This document shows, in pieces, positions 42,761 through 51,850 of a DNA stretch of 64,000 nucleotides (the first letter of the stretch is position 1; the number at the start of each line of letters is the position of its first letter). A program made the position numbers and the translations under genes. Under the pieces are notes generated by a model. It did not search any database. It worked only from the letters and a program-made list of their open reading frames with translations, and was not told where the DNA came from. Source of the DNA: CAYQUO01 sp964420835 (lineage in GTDB: Bacteria; Chloroflexota; Anaerolineae; Anaerolineales; Anaerolineaceae); NCBI GenBank assembly GCA_964420835.1, contig CAYQUO010000004.1, positions 62,001 to 126,000 on the forward strand, given 5' to 3'.

Positions 42761-43891
42761 TCACACCAGGTGCATCGGCATGATCACATGCAGGAACTCG
42801 GAATCCCCTGCCGGTGTCAGCATTGCCGGCGAATTGTTGGCATTGGTTTGCAGGCTGACATTGGGTGTATTGATGGCATCCAGGGCCTCCCGCAGGAAGC
42901 GGACATTAAAGGCAATGGCCAGCGCGTTGCCCTCCACGGCGGCATCAACAAAATTCTCGCTGGAACCGGTTTCCTCCGATTGGGCAGAGATCTCCACCTT
43001 TCCCGGCTCCTGTTCATCACCGGGTTTGATATTCAAGCGGATCACGTTGTTCCCATCCCGGGCGATGATCTCCGCCTGGCGGCAGGCCTTGTGGAGTGCG
43101 GATGTTGTCAGTACGGTCGTTGTTTTAAAACTTTGCGGAATCACCGCATTGAAATCCGGGAAGTTACCTTCAATAAGTTGGGAATCCAGTTCAGAATCCT
43201 TCAAAATGAACATCACCTGGCCACGTTCCGGTGGAAGGATCATGCGGATTTTCTCTTCGCCGTCGCTGGCGATGCGGGCAAGTTCGGAAAGGGCTCTCGC
43301 CGGGATGATGGCCGTTAATTTCTCCTGCACAGGTTCAGCAAGCCTGGCTTTTCTAACCGAGATGCGAAATCCATCCGTTGCCGCCATGGTTAACTGGTCT
43401 CCCTCAAGCGACATGTGGACGCCCTGCAGCACCATGCGGGCCTCATCGGTGGAGGCTGCAAAGGCAACCTGCTGGATCATCTCCTTAAAATCCGCCGCGT
43501 TAAGCAGGATCCCATCCTGGGGACTGGATACCGGCATTGGCGGAAATTCCTGCGCATCAATGCCCTTGATATCCGTATTGGATGTTCCACAACGGACGTT
43601 CAGGGTGAAATTGTTGGGGTTGAGGTCCAGGTTCAGGGTGTCGTTTGGCAGCGTGCTGACCAGGTCGGAAAATGTGCGGGCGGGGACCGTGATGGCACCC
43701 TCATCCATGATCTGGGCCCCGATCCAGCAGGTTATCCCCATCTCCAGGTTGGTCGCCGAAAGCCGCAGGCGCCCTTCATCGGTTGCCACAAGGATGTTGG
43801 ATAGAACTGGCAAACTGCTGCGGGGTGAGACTGCACGGGTCACGATCCCCAGGCCGTGAGACAGTTGTACTTGCGGTATGGATGCCTTCAT
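42761..43891 (-). CDS. dnaN: DNA polymerase III subunit beta (sliding clamp)
   Basis: The 376-residue protein is a standard three-domain clamp: SSLPVLSNILVATDEGRLRLSATNLEMGI at the start, PNDTLNLDL in the first domain, and the ending SEFLHVIMPMHL, the usual beta-clamp C-terminus. The ring tethers polymerase to DNA. AGGA lies just before the ATG, and TATACT lies further upstream. dnaA is not adjacent, unlike in most bacteria, and no clear DnaA-box cluster is seen around it. Confidence 0.95.
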   Translation of the reverse strand: MKASIPQVQLSHGLGIVTRAVSPRSSLPVLSNILVATDEGRLRLSATNLEMGITCWIGAQIMDEGAITVPARTFSDLVSTLPNDTLNLDLNPNNFTLNVRCGTSNTDIKGIDAQEFPPMPVSSPQDGILLNAADFKEMIQQVAFAASTDEARMVLQGVHMSLEGDQLTMAATDGFRISVRKARLAEPVQEKLTAIIPARALSELARIASDGEEKIRMILPPERGQVMFILKDSELDSQLIEGNFPDFNAVIPQSFKTTTVLTTSALHKACRQAEIIARDGNNVIRLNIKPGDEQEPGKVEISAQSEETGSSENFVDAAVEGNALAIAFNVRFLREALDAINTPNVSLQTNANNSPAMLTPAGDSEFLHVIMPMHLV

Positions 43892-44006
43892 TGTTCCTGC
43901 CCTCCAGGAGGAATATCGGTATAAGTATACATCGCGCGCAAAAAAAATACCAGTAACCATGCTAAAATAGGAATCCGCCGGCCACCATGCCAGGCACTGT
44001 TCCACT

Positions 44007-45926
44007 ATGTATCCCAACCCCACTGATTTTATCCATCAATTCCGCACCGCTTTCCATGGCAGGCTGAACCCCGCTGTGACCCGGTGTCTTTGCGGTTTGT
44101 TCATGGCGATCATGCTCCTGTCTCCAGCCTTCCGTGTGTCGGCGCAGGAAGGGGAACAAGGTGGTTCTGCGATCCTGGGCCCGGTGATGCTGGACCGATT
44201 CCCAAGTGTCGGTTTTTACCTGCGGCCGTACAACCGGAATGGATTAGTAATCCAGGATCTAAAGCCGGAGGAGGTCACCGTGATGGAAAACGGCCAGCCC
44301 AGGCCGCTGGACGGCCTCCAACTGCTGAAGCCGGGAGTGCAATTCATCGTTGCGGTGAACGACTCCAAGGTGTTTGAAACACAGGTTTCCGGCAGGGCCT
44401 TGTTCGACCCTTTGCGCCAACAACTGGTCGATTGGGCAACTTCACAACCGGAACAAACCCCTGATGTCTTCAGCCTTGTTGGCAGCACCGGTTTGCAGGT
44501 CATTAACCAGGAAAATCCACAGGAATGGGTCGCTGCCCTGCAAGCCTATAAACCCAACCTGGATCCGGTGCCCACAGAGTTCGCCAGCCTTTCTCAGGCG
44601 CTCGACCTGGCATCCGAGCCTTTGCCCAACCCCCTGATGCAGCGTGTGATCCTGTACATCTCACCCCTGCCGGGGTACAACCTGCAGAATGCCCTGCCCA
44701 ACCTCGCAGGGCGGGCGGCCCAACAGGGAATACGCATCTTTGTTTGGCTGGTCGGTCCAACCGGTGCGGTTGATTTCTCGGATGCCGCCAGTTTGCGGGA
44801 CCTGGCAGGCCTCACCGGAGGGCAGGTGTCCGGGTTTTCAGGAATTGAACCCCTCCCCAATCCGGCAGATTACCTCGAACCCTTGTCCAGCCTGTATTAT
44901 GGTGAGTTTCGCTCGGCCGTTCAGGCCAGCGGTCAACAAAAAGTAACCGCTCTTATTCAACGGCCGGATGGGCAGGCTTTAAGCAATGAACTGCAGTTTG
45001 ATGTCGCTGTACAACCGCCCAACCCCATGTTCCTTTCCCCCCCGGAAAACATCCTGCGAACAAAGGCCCCCTCGGAAAACGGGAAGTCCAATGCCCTCGT
45101 TCCGGCCGAACAGTTGATCCGGATATTGATTGAATTCCCGGATGGCCACAATCGCGGCATCAGCCAAAGCCAACTGTTTGTGGACGGCTCACTGGTAGCG
45201 GAAAATCACAAGGAACCATTTGACCAGTTTTCCTGGCCATTGGATAAATATGAAACAAGCGGCCGGCATCTCCTGCGGGTTAATGTGGTCGATAATTTGG
45301 GGCTGAGCCAGGAAACCATCGATCTTCCGGTCGAGATCCAAGTGGAAAATGCATCCGTTAATGCACCAGCGGTTAACTTTTCCCGCAGCCGGATCCTGAT
45401 CGCTGGTTCTGTCCTTTTCATATCGGCGCTCCTTGGGGCGGCATTGTTGCTCTTCAACCACAGGCGGATGTTCCGACCTTCGCGGCTTAACCCCCGGCGG
45501 GACCCGGTAACACAACCGGTACTGATCCCCCAGGAAACTGCTGAGGAGAGAACCGTCCTTTCGCCCGCCCCGTCCAAACCGAAGCCCTCCTCAAGGGTTT
45601 CCGCCCGCATGGTGCCTCTCGACCAGGATGGCCGGCCCGTACCGGGCAGCAGCATCAACATGAACCAGGCAGGCTTGACCATTGGCCGTGATCCGGGCAT
45701 GTCTGGCCACACACTGGATTCGCCTCAACTTGAACCTGTCCATGCCCATTTGGAAAGGTCTACAAATGGGGATTACATCCTGTATGATGATGGGTCCGTG
45801 GCCGGCACCTACGTGAACTACACCCCCGTTTCTCGAATGGGCGCCAGGATCAAACATGGGGATATAATACATTTTGGCACGCTGGTTTTTCGGTTTGAAA
45901 TCCACGATCCGCAAGATAAAATTTGA
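44007..45926 (+). CDS. Membrane VWA-like protein with cytoplasmic FHA domain
   Basis: The 639-residue protein has a signal-like start (hydrophobic segment around residues 28-45), an extracytoplasmic VWA-like region (FIVAVNDSKVFETQ, VILYISPLPGYNLQN, GIRIFVWLVGP), a beta-rich region and one membrane helix at about residues 457-478. The cytoplasmic tail carries an FHA domain (LTIGRDPGMSGHTLDSPQLEPVHAHLE, DGSVAGTYVNYTPV) that should bind phosphothreonine. The VWA metal site is degenerate. The next gene is a PP2C phosphatase, and the two probably form a phospho-signalling pair; the kinase is elsewhere. The start lacks a ribosome site. Confidence 0.82.
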   Translation: MYPNPTDFIHQFRTAFHGRLNPAVTRCLCGLFMAIMLLSPAFRVSAQEGEQGGSAILGPVMLDRFPSVGFYLRPYNRNGLVIQDLKPEEVTVMENGQPRPLDGLQLLKPGVQFIVAVNDSKVFETQVSGRALFDPLRQQLVDWATSQPEQTPDVFSLVGSTGLQVINQENPQEWVAALQAYKPNLDPVPTEFASLSQALDLASEPLPNPLMQRVILYISPLPGYNLQNALPNLAGRAAQQGIRIFVWLVGPTGAVDFSDAASLRDLAGLTGGQVSGFSGIEPLPNPADYLEPLSSLYYGEFRSAVQASGQQKVTALIQRPDGQALSNELQFDVAVQPPNPMFLSPPENILRTKAPSENGKSNALVPAEQLIRILIEFPDGHNRGISQSQLFVDGSLVAENHKEPFDQFSWPLDKYETSGRHLLRVNVVDNLGLSQETIDLPVEIQVENASVNAPAVNFSRSRILIAGSVLFISALLGAALLLFNHRRMFRPSRLNPRRDPVTQPVLIPQETAEERTVLSPAPSKPKPSSRVSARMVPLDQDGRPVPGSSINMNQAGLTIGRDPGMSGHTLDSPQLEPVHAHLERSTNGDYILYDDGSVAGTYVNYTPVSRMGARIKHGDIIHFGTLVFRFEIHDPQDKI

Positions 45927-45958
45927 CCGCCTGCGGAACCATCCACTTTGGTAAATCC

Positions 45959-47140
45959 ATGATACGGACCGAGACCTCTTACTACCCAACGTATGCCGAA
46001 TCCCATCCGGGCATGTCTGGCAAGAACAATGAAGACCGGTTTGCAGTCAGCGCCTTCCGCACGGGCGAGGAAGGCACAACACCGGCATTGCTGGCTGTCT
46101 TATGTGATGGTATTGGCGGGCACCGTGCTGGAGAGGTTGCCGCTGAAATGGCGGTGAACATCATCAGCCAAAAAGTGTCGGAATCAGATGGCACACTGCC
46201 CATCCACGTCCTTGATGACGCAGTAAAGACTGCCAGCAACCAGATCTACATTGCGTCCCGGGAGGATCCCGAACGGTCTGGCATGGGTGCAACGTGTGCC
46301 TGCGCCTGGTTAATCGGCAACCATTTGTATACCGCTTGTGTTGGCGATTCCCGCATATATCACCTGCGCGGGGACCGAATTCAGCAAATATCCATAGACC
46401 ACACCTGGGTACAGGAGGCGCTGGAAGCCGGCATCATCCAGCCAGAGGAGGCTGAGGGCCACCCGAACGCACATGTTATTCGACGCTACCTCGGAAGCGA
46501 ACAACCGCCACTGGTCGATCATCGCCTGCGATTAAGCGGTCATGAGACGGACGACGACGCCGAAGCCAACCAGGGCATACTGCTTCATCCCGGAGACAGG
46601 TTGTTGATTTGTACGGATGGTTTAAGCGACCTGGTCGAAAACTCCCGGATTCTGGAAGCCATTCAAGATGGGGATTCCAGCCAGGCTGCCATTCATGAAT
46701 TGATCAGTCTGGCCAACTTGCGCGGCGGCCACGATAACATCACCATCATCCTCATTGAGATTCCCCATTCAGCACCAAAACCGGCGATGTCCCGGAAAAG
46801 AAGGTTTGCCCGTTCATTCCTTTGGGCCGTTGCCATCCTGCTGGCGGCAGGTCTCCTAGCCGCCCTGGCATGGGGCTCCCTGCGCCTGATCAACCGCACC
46901 CATGAGGACCAGGCAACCCATGTACCAACGGCAGGCAACCTGCCTGCCGTGGATGCGCTCACACCTCAACAGGGTTCCGCCACCAGGGAAAATCTGGCGG
47001 AAGGAAGCGCTCTTCCCACTCCAGGTGCAACCGTTGAACCAGCCCTTCCTTCCATGTTGGACAATGGCGCGACGATCACCCCCTGGCCAACCAATACGCC
47101 GATCCTGCAAACACCACCCGCAGATACAACCACTGGTTGA
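45959..47140 (+). CDS. PP2C-type protein phosphatase with C-terminal membrane helix
   Basis: The 393-residue protein has a PP2C domain (about residues 5-250) with the metal-binding motifs NNEDRF, DGIGGHRAGEVAA, GDSRIYHLRGDRI, CTDGLSD and GGHDNITIILIE. A membrane helix at about residues 277-300 is followed by a Thr/Pro-rich extracytoplasmic tail. It should dephosphorylate Ser/Thr-phosphorylated proteins, matching the FHA domain of the gene before it. The ATG was preferred; a TTG that overlaps the previous stop as TTGA is possible. Confidence 0.9.
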   Translation: MIRTETSYYPTYAESHPGMSGKNNEDRFAVSAFRTGEEGTTPALLAVLCDGIGGHRAGEVAAEMAVNIISQKVSESDGTLPIHVLDDAVKTASNQIYIASREDPERSGMGATCACAWLIGNHLYTACVGDSRIYHLRGDRIQQISIDHTWVQEALEAGIIQPEEAEGHPNAHVIRRYLGSEQPPLVDHRLRLSGHETDDDAEANQGILLHPGDRLLICTDGLSDLVENSRILEAIQDGDSSQAAIHELISLANLRGGHDNITIILIEIPHSAPKPAMSRKRRFARSFLWAVAILLAAGLLAALAWGSLRLINRTHEDQATHVPTAGNLPAVDALTPQQGSATRENLAEGSALPTPGATVEPALPSMLDNGATITPWPTNTPILQTPPADTTTG

Positions 47141-47285
47141 CAATTATCCCAAATTGAATAAACCCTGAAACAGGTGTCCCCTGCCTGCGGTTTTCAGCTC
47201 CCCACTTGCCGCATCGATTTCCGCCGCAGCCCCCTCTTTTTGGGCGCGAAAAAGAATACCGCCAATACGACCAGGGAAAATGGGG

Positions 47286-48644
47286 CTAGGCGGGCGTTTC
47301 GCTGATCTCTTCCAGGTTGCGGCCGGTGGTTTCCTGTTTTAAATTCGCCAGGATGAGCATGGTTGATATGGGTGCCACCGTCAGAATGCCAAAGAGGAGC
47401 GGTATTGATGCACCCATCTGTGCGGCAAGGCCGATGATGAACGGAGCCACTGCCCCGCCCACCCTGCCGAACCCGACCGCCCAGCCGACTGCGTATCCCC
47501 GCATGCGGGTGGGGTAAAGTTCGTTGGAAAATGGATGTGCCAGCCCCCAAACCATTCCGTTGCTGATCATCATCGCAAAACCGACGACCATCACCCAGCC
47601 TGCATTTGCAGAGAGCCCAAAGAGCAGGCTGAAAACTGCCAGCAGGCCCAGGGTCAGGATGATCAACTTCCGCCGGCTGAAGCGGTCAGCCAGCAGAGAA
47701 ATGAGAACAGTCCCCGGGAGCTGCCCCAGGCTGATGAACAAGGCCAGCAGGTAGGATTGCCCGATCGAATTATTCCTTTCAAACAGCAATGTGGGCAGCC
47801 ATACATAAATCCCCTGGTAGGTATAGTTCAAGGCGAACCAAAGCCACCATAACGCCAAGGTCACCCTCACATAAGCCCGCGACCAGACCCCCTCCGGATT
47901 CGTTTGTTTTTGGTCTCCGCTGGTGGCGGTAACGACTCCAGGGTTGGTGGATGGTTCTGCCTTTCCGTCAAGGCGGATGCGGTTTGATTCCCGGTACGCC
48001 TCATCCGACCTGCCCTTGCTGATCAGGTAGCGCAATGATTCCGGCAGCAGGAACCGCACCAGGAAGGCTATGAGAATCGCCACCCCTCCAAACAGGATTG
48101 CCGGTCGCCAGCCGGCTTTCAACACTACAAAATATCCCATTGCAGCGGAAAGGGTGCCTCCCAAACCCCAAAACCCGTTCAGCAGGACAACCAGCATACC
48201 CCGCTTGTTGGCAGGAGAGAATTCCGTTACCAGGGCTCCGGCGGGGGGCAGAATGGCACCCATGCCCATCCCGGAGAGGAAACGAAGAATGATGAGGGCT
48301 GGGATGTTCCAGGAAAGGGAGTGCAGGATGAACATCCCCCCCAGGTAAAGCATTACCAGGGTGAGTGCCTGTCGTCGCCCAAACCTGTCTGCCAGCCTGC
48401 CGGCGATCACCGATCCGGGTACCATGCCGAGCATCCCGGCGGCGGCCAGGTAACTAAGGATCTGCGGGGAAACGTCCCATTCCGCCTGCAACCCGGGAAG
48501 CAAAAAACCCACAATAGTCACGCCGTAGCCGGCCAGCGTCCAGCATGCACCTGTTAGCAACATCAGCAGCATGTGAAAACGCCCTAGGTGGGCATTGTTG
48601 AATCGGTCAAGGAGAGCTGTATCGTTCATATTTTGTTCGATCAT
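47286..48644 (-). CDS. MFS transporter, sugar-porter-like
   Basis: The 452-residue protein has 12 helices and the MFS motif GRLADRFGRRQAL between helices 2 and 3, and again RFSRRKLI in the second half. The charged C-terminal ETTGRNLEEI is typical of the sugar-porter/organic-acid subfamilies (AAHS or SP). Substrate is unknown. The start is one of two ATG codons five residues apart, neither with a ribosome site. Confidence 0.88.
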   Translation of the reverse strand: MIEQNMNDTALLDRFNNAHLGRFHMLLMLLTGACWTLAGYGVTIVGFLLPGLQAEWDVSPQILSYLAAAGMLGMVPGSVIAGRLADRFGRRQALTLVMLYLGGMFILHSLSWNIPALIILRFLSGMGMGAILPPAGALVTEFSPANKRGMLVVLLNGFWGLGGTLSAAMGYFVVLKAGWRPAILFGGVAILIAFLVRFLLPESLRYLISKGRSDEAYRESNRIRLDGKAEPSTNPGVVTATSGDQKQTNPEGVWSRAYVRVTLALWWLWFALNYTYQGIYVWLPTLLFERNNSIGQSYLLALFISLGQLPGTVLISLLADRFSRRKLIILTLGLLAVFSLLFGLSANAGWVMVVGFAMMISNGMVWGLAHPFSNELYPTRMRGYAVGWAVGFGRVGGAVAPFIIGLAAQMGASIPLLFGILTVAPISTMLILANLKQETTGRNLEEISETPA

Positions 48645-48738
48645 CCATTTGGAATGTGGTGTGGATTTTATTTTAATCGCTTTCTCACCCGGCGGGGGAA
48701 ATTCGTCCCGGCCTGCAACTTGGTCACACCCGGCGTGC

Positions 48739-48767
48739 TTTACCACCCCCTGGAAGTATGTTAGAAT
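48739..48767 (+). promoter_or_regulatory. Promoter of the tRNA-Ser pair
   Basis: TTTACC (48739-48744) and TAGAAT (48762-48767) are separated by 17 bp, 26 bp before the first tRNA-Ser. Confidence 0.65.
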
Positions 48768-48793
48768 TTGGGCTACGGGATGCGAATCCCTTC

Positions 48794-48881
48794 GGAGGGA
48801 TGGCCGAGTGGTTTAAGGCGCCTGTCTTGAAAACAGGTATGGCGAAAGCCATCGTGGGTTCGAATCCCTCTCCCTCCGCCA
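48794..48881 (+). tRNA. tRNA-Ser (TGA)
   Basis: The acceptor stem GGAGGGA pairs with TCCCTCC, the anticodon loop is CTTGAAA (anticodon TGA), and there is a long class II variable arm. The T-arm is GTGGG-TTCGAAT-CCCTC-like. The discriminator G is followed by an encoded CCA, unlike the next tRNA. Confidence 0.95.
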
Positions 48882-48909
48882 GGCACCAAGCGGTGGGCAA
48901 GTGAATATT

Positions 48910-48999
48910 GGGGAGGTGCCAGAGTGGACGATCGGGGCCGCCTGCTAAGTGGTTGCCGGGGGATGACCTCGGCCGCGGGTTCGAATCCCGCCCTCCCCG
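48910..48999 (+). tRNA. tRNA-Ser (GCT)
   Basis: The 90-nt class II tRNA has the acceptor GGGGAGG/CCTCCCC, anticodon loop CTGCTAA (GCT), a long variable arm and T-arm GCGGG-TTCGAAT-CCCGC. The discriminator is G, and CCA is not encoded (CCT follows). It lies 28 bp after the first tRNA-Ser and probably shares its transcript. Confidence 0.95.
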
Positions 49000-49336
49000 C
49001 CTGAACCAGACACCCTCCACCAAGGGTGTCTTTCTTCTCGGCGCGGGCCCCCATTCAGGGGATATCATTCGCATCCCGCCCTCCCCGCCTGAACCAGACA
49101 CCCTCCACGGGGTGTCTTTCTTCTCGGCGCGGGCCCCCATTCAGGGGATGTCATTCACATCCCGCCCTCCCCGCCTGAATCAGACACCCTCCACGGGGTG
49201 TCTTTCTTCTCGGCGCGGGCCCCCATTCAGGGGATGTCATTCACATCCCGCCCTCCCCGCCTGAATCAGACACCCTCCACGGGGTGTCTTTCTTCTCGCC
49301 GCGGGCCCCCATTCAGGGGATGTCATTCACATCCCG
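49000..49336 (+). repeat. Tandem array of tRNA-Ser 3'-tail units
   Basis: Units of 88, 86 and 86 bp plus a partial one of 77 bp follow the tRNA. Each full unit ends with ATCCCGCCCTCCCCG, identical to the last 15 bases of tRNA-Ser(GCT), and begins with a hairpin plus T-rich tract (terminator). Between them, GGGATG and CATCCC enclose a 7-nt loop, mimicking the T-arm. The units are nearly identical, differing at a few positions, so duplication is recent or corrected. Confidence 0.92.
49008..49031 (+). terminator. First terminator of the tRNA-Ser array
   Basis: AGACACCCT pairs with AGGGTGTCT across a 6-nt loop and is followed by TTCTTCTC. The same hairpin, with an 8-bp stem, recurs in each later unit (starting near 49096, 49182 and 49268), giving four successive terminators. 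Confidence 0.85.
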
Positions 49337-49372
49337 CTGCACAAAATCTATCTGATTGCAATCATCTAAAAA

Positions 49373-50695
49373 TTACTTTTTCGTCACACTTTGAACTGAA
49401 TCGATGTACTCGCGAATCTCCGGCATGTTAACCAGGCGCTCGTGGAAGAAGTTGTTCACGACATTGATCACCCGCGTGCGGGCAGCCTCGGACTCCCGAT
49501 TCAGTTCGGCTGAATCCTGCCGGCTGATCGCGTCCCTGAAAACCAACAACTGTTTTACGATCTCCGTCTCCTGTGCGCCTTCCAGTGCCTGGACGACCGA
49601 CAGGATGAGATGGTCACAATGCGCCAGAAGTTCCTCTTTCGGAAACCCGGCCTGGTTCTGCACCGCATCATCCACGGTGCGGATGAGCGACCACACCTGG
49701 TAAAGCACGGTGGCCGGTTCATCGAAAAGTTCCCGGATGTAGGCGGCTTCCTGGTATTTGCCTGTCAGGCGGAACACGTTGTACATCCGCTTGGCTGCCT
49801 TGCCGTAATTGATGTCTTTCGTCAGGTACTTGTTGACCTCATTTTCCAACTGCTGGACATAATGGTCCATGGCATCCGCAGATACATGCTTGGCCAGTTT
49901 GGAGAAGATCGGGATGGATTCCGCGTCCAGGTACACCTCCTGGAAATAGGCATCCAGGTAACCATCCAATGGGGTGATCTGTCCGTCGGGCGCCTCCCAG
50001 GTTACATCCAGCATATTGCTGGCATTGGAAAGGATTCTCCGCACCGGGTCCGCGATCACCCAGTCCAGTTTGCACCAGTCCGGGTTCATCATCACATCCT
50101 CCCATGTGATGATCGCCCTGGATCCATCCGGTCCGATTCCCTCCTGCCGGCCTGCCTGCACATCATCCGCACTCCAGGAGATCGGTGTGCCGGCTTTCTG
50201 GGTCTTCCCGCCACGGGTAAAATCAAACGGATGTGATCCATACTTTGCCTCAATGAACTGGTAGGTTGGACCTTTAAGCGTATCCAGGCATTTTTGCCGC
50301 ATGATCTGAGAGAGGATTTTACATGCCTCCTCCCGGGTGGGCGCCAGGATGTTCACCCGCTCGAAATAATCACAATCCCCCGGGTAGGTTTGAATTTTGG
50401 ATTGGGCGGAAGAGCCGGATAACGAAAGGGCGGTCTCCACCTTGCCCGGGATGTCCTGGAACTCGACCAGCCGGCCGATCTCCCGAAAGTGGGCCAGGTC
50501 CTCAGGGGAGAAATCCAGCATGGTGATGGAATGCCCGAACACGCCACTGCGGGTGTCCACAACGACATCACCTTGGCTGGCCCGGGCTGCCGCCATCCCG
50601 CTCAGCCACTGAAGAGCCTCCTCTTCATCAATTTCCACGCCCATCCTGCGGGCAGATTCGATTATCCTTTCCAGTGCCTCGGATTGCGGTTTCAT
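49373..50695 (-). CDS. Uncharacterised 440-residue protein with nucleotidyltransferase-like motif
   Basis: I do not recognise the family. The protein is soluble and mostly helical in its C-terminal half (residues 260-440). An N-terminal LSLSGSSAQSKI followed by GDCDYFERVNI resembles the G-S-S and D-x-D of the polymerase-beta-type nucleotidyltransferases, but the match is partial. The start was set at the ATG with GGAGG nine bases upstream. It is the last minus-strand gene before the tRNA-Ser array. Confidence 0.6.
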   Translation of the reverse strand: MKPQSEALERIIESARRMGVEIDEEEALQWLSGMAAARASQGDVVVDTRSGVFGHSITMLDFSPEDLAHFREIGRLVEFQDIPGKVETALSLSGSSAQSKIQTYPGDCDYFERVNILAPTREEACKILSQIMRQKCLDTLKGPTYQFIEAKYGSHPFDFTRGGKTQKAGTPISWSADDVQAGRQEGIGPDGSRAIITWEDVMMNPDWCKLDWVIADPVRRILSNASNMLDVTWEAPDGQITPLDGYLDAYFQEVYLDAESIPIFSKLAKHVSADAMDHYVQQLENEVNKYLTKDINYGKAAKRMYNVFRLTGKYQEAAYIRELFDEPATVLYQVWSLIRTVDDAVQNQAGFPKEELLAHCDHLILSVVQALEGAQETEIVKQLLVFRDAISRQDSAELNRESEAARTRVINVVNNFFHERLVNMPEIREYIDSVQSVTKK

Positions 50696-50810
50696 GGGAC
50701 CCATCCTCCTTCCATATCAACCCACCGGTTATGCTTCTTCTGCCAACATCATAGCATTATTTGCCAGTCTGGAGCAATGCGGGAACATGCACCTTCGGTT
50801 GGATTTCGCC

Positions 50811-51371
50811 TCACCCTTTGCCCATGATCGCACGAAATATCCCCGCCTGGTCAAGTGCGTCCTGCATGGCGTGATGCGAGAGGGGCTGTCCCTGGAGGTG
50901 GACCGGTGCAAGGTAACGCATGGATGTTTCCTGCCAGCGAACGCCCTTTGCGCCCATGAACAAGGCCTTAATATCCAGCGCAGAATAGCCGAACGGGTTC
51001 TCTCCAAAAAATTGATGGAAATAATAGTTGATAAAACTCCAATCGAATGGGGCATTAAAGGCGACCATGATCGGCAGGCATCCCTCCGGGGTGTGATCGT
51101 GGATCCATCCGGCAAACAGGCGCATGGCTTCCTGCGGCACAATGCCCCGTGCCTTCACCTCTTCCAGGCTCATTTGGCTGACCGAAAGCGCTGATGGGCT
51201 GTATCGTTCAGTAATCGGTTGAATTTCAACATAAAAGGTGCTTTGGGGTTCATAAGCCAGGCATGCACCGATGGAGAGCATGGAATATGCCGGTGGATAC
51301 GGCCCGGCTGTCTCCACATCCACGGAGAAGTACTGCTCCGGGAGGAGGGGGGGATTATCGCGAATGTTCAT
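50811..51371 (-). CDS. DEDD-type 3'-5' exonuclease
   Basis: The 186-residue protein has the three exonuclease motifs: Exo I FSVDVETAG, Exo II AFNAPFDWSF and Exo III HHAMQDALDQA, which together give the DEDDh active site of the DnaQ/RNase T family. It degrades DNA or RNA from the 3' end; the substrate is open. A TATAAT box upstream supports the ATG chosen (predicted leader about 30 nt); the longer open frame would extend through that promoter. Confidence 0.85.
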   Translation of the reverse strand: MNIRDNPPLLPEQYFSVDVETAGPYPPAYSMLSIGACLAYEPQSTFYVEIQPITERYSPSALSVSQMSLEEVKARGIVPQEAMRLFAGWIHDHTPEGCLPIMVAFNAPFDWSFINYYFHQFFGENPFGYSALDIKALFMGAKGVRWQETSMRYLAPVHLQGQPLSHHAMQDALDQAGIFRAIMGKG

Positions 51372-51411
51372 CAGGTTTTTCCATTCACCCTTGTACAAAC
51401 TGGATGGGCTG

Positions 51412-51417
51412 ATTATA
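51412..51417 (-). promoter_or_regulatory. -10 box of the exonuclease gene
   Basis: Minus-strand TATAAT sits about 40 bp before the exonuclease ATG, inside the longer open frame, and so favours the shorter protein. Confidence 0.5.
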
Positions 51418-51512
51418 TCTGAACCGCCAACCGTAAGGATGCTTTTTTGGTTAATGGGGGAGTGGGAACTTAAAAACCGTTCCAGAAAACGATCTGCCAT
51501 GCCACAAAAAAA

Positions 51513-51543
51513 TCCCGCCTTACCCAAACCGGGATGGGCGGGA
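51513..51543. terminator. Bidirectional-type terminator after the SWIM gene
   Basis: TCCCGCC and GGCGGGA flank a 17-nt loop that itself contains further pairing; the stem is bordered by seven A on one side and five T on the other. On the minus strand it ends the SWIM transcript, 21 bp past the stop codon. Confidence 0.8.
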
Positions 51544-51564
51544 TTTTTCAGGCATTGCAGGCCA

Positions 51565-51807
51565 TCAGGCTGTTTCTTCCGACATTACCATACCTTCAAG
51601 GATCATTTCCAGGGAGATCGTATGACTGCAACGACCCCGGCTCTGGAAAAAGTTGCATGTGCAGTGCCATTTTCCCGCTTCATAATTGACCTCGTGAGTG
51701 TTGTTATCCCCCTGCATGGTAACCGTGAACCTGGAAAATTGAAAACGGCCTGGCTCCTGGGCATATCGTTTCGCCTTCTCCAGTTTGCCAATCATGCCAT
51801 AATCCAT
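51565..51807 (-). CDS. Small SWIM zinc-finger protein
   Basis: The 80-residue protein is essentially one SWIM zinc finger: HEVNYEAGKWHCTCNFFQSRGRCSHTISLEMIL gives CxC and, 9 residues on, CxH. SWIM fingers bind DNA or proteins and occur in SNF2 helicases and transposases; as a free small protein its role is unknown. AAGGAG lies nine bases before the ATG chosen. Confidence 0.82.
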   Translation of the reverse strand: MDYGMIGKLEKAKRYAQEPGRFQFSRFTVTMQGDNNTHEVNYEAGKWHCTCNFFQSRGRCSHTISLEMILEGMVMSEETA

Positions 51808-51850
51808 GGCTAAGAACTCCTTTCGGTCAGTATTTGTGTGGCAAAACAAC

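Noticed and set aside
42780..43859. Long plus-strand frame opposite dnaN
   Set aside because: Its composition is Ser- and Arg-rich and random; dnaN on the other strand is unmistakable.
42619..44006. Replication origin next to dnaN
   Set aside because: No cluster of TTATNCACA boxes and no dnaA gene were found; dnaN stands alone here.
47141..47285. Fragment of another membrane protein after the PP2C gene
   Set aside because: A minus-strand frame reading APFSLVVLAVFFFAPKK looks like a membrane helix but has no start nearby and overlaps the MFS gene end in another frame.
49000..49336. Possible CRISPR array
   Set aside because: The repeats are contiguous units of 86-88 bp without unique spacers, and they start from a tRNA tail. 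No cas gene is in the window.
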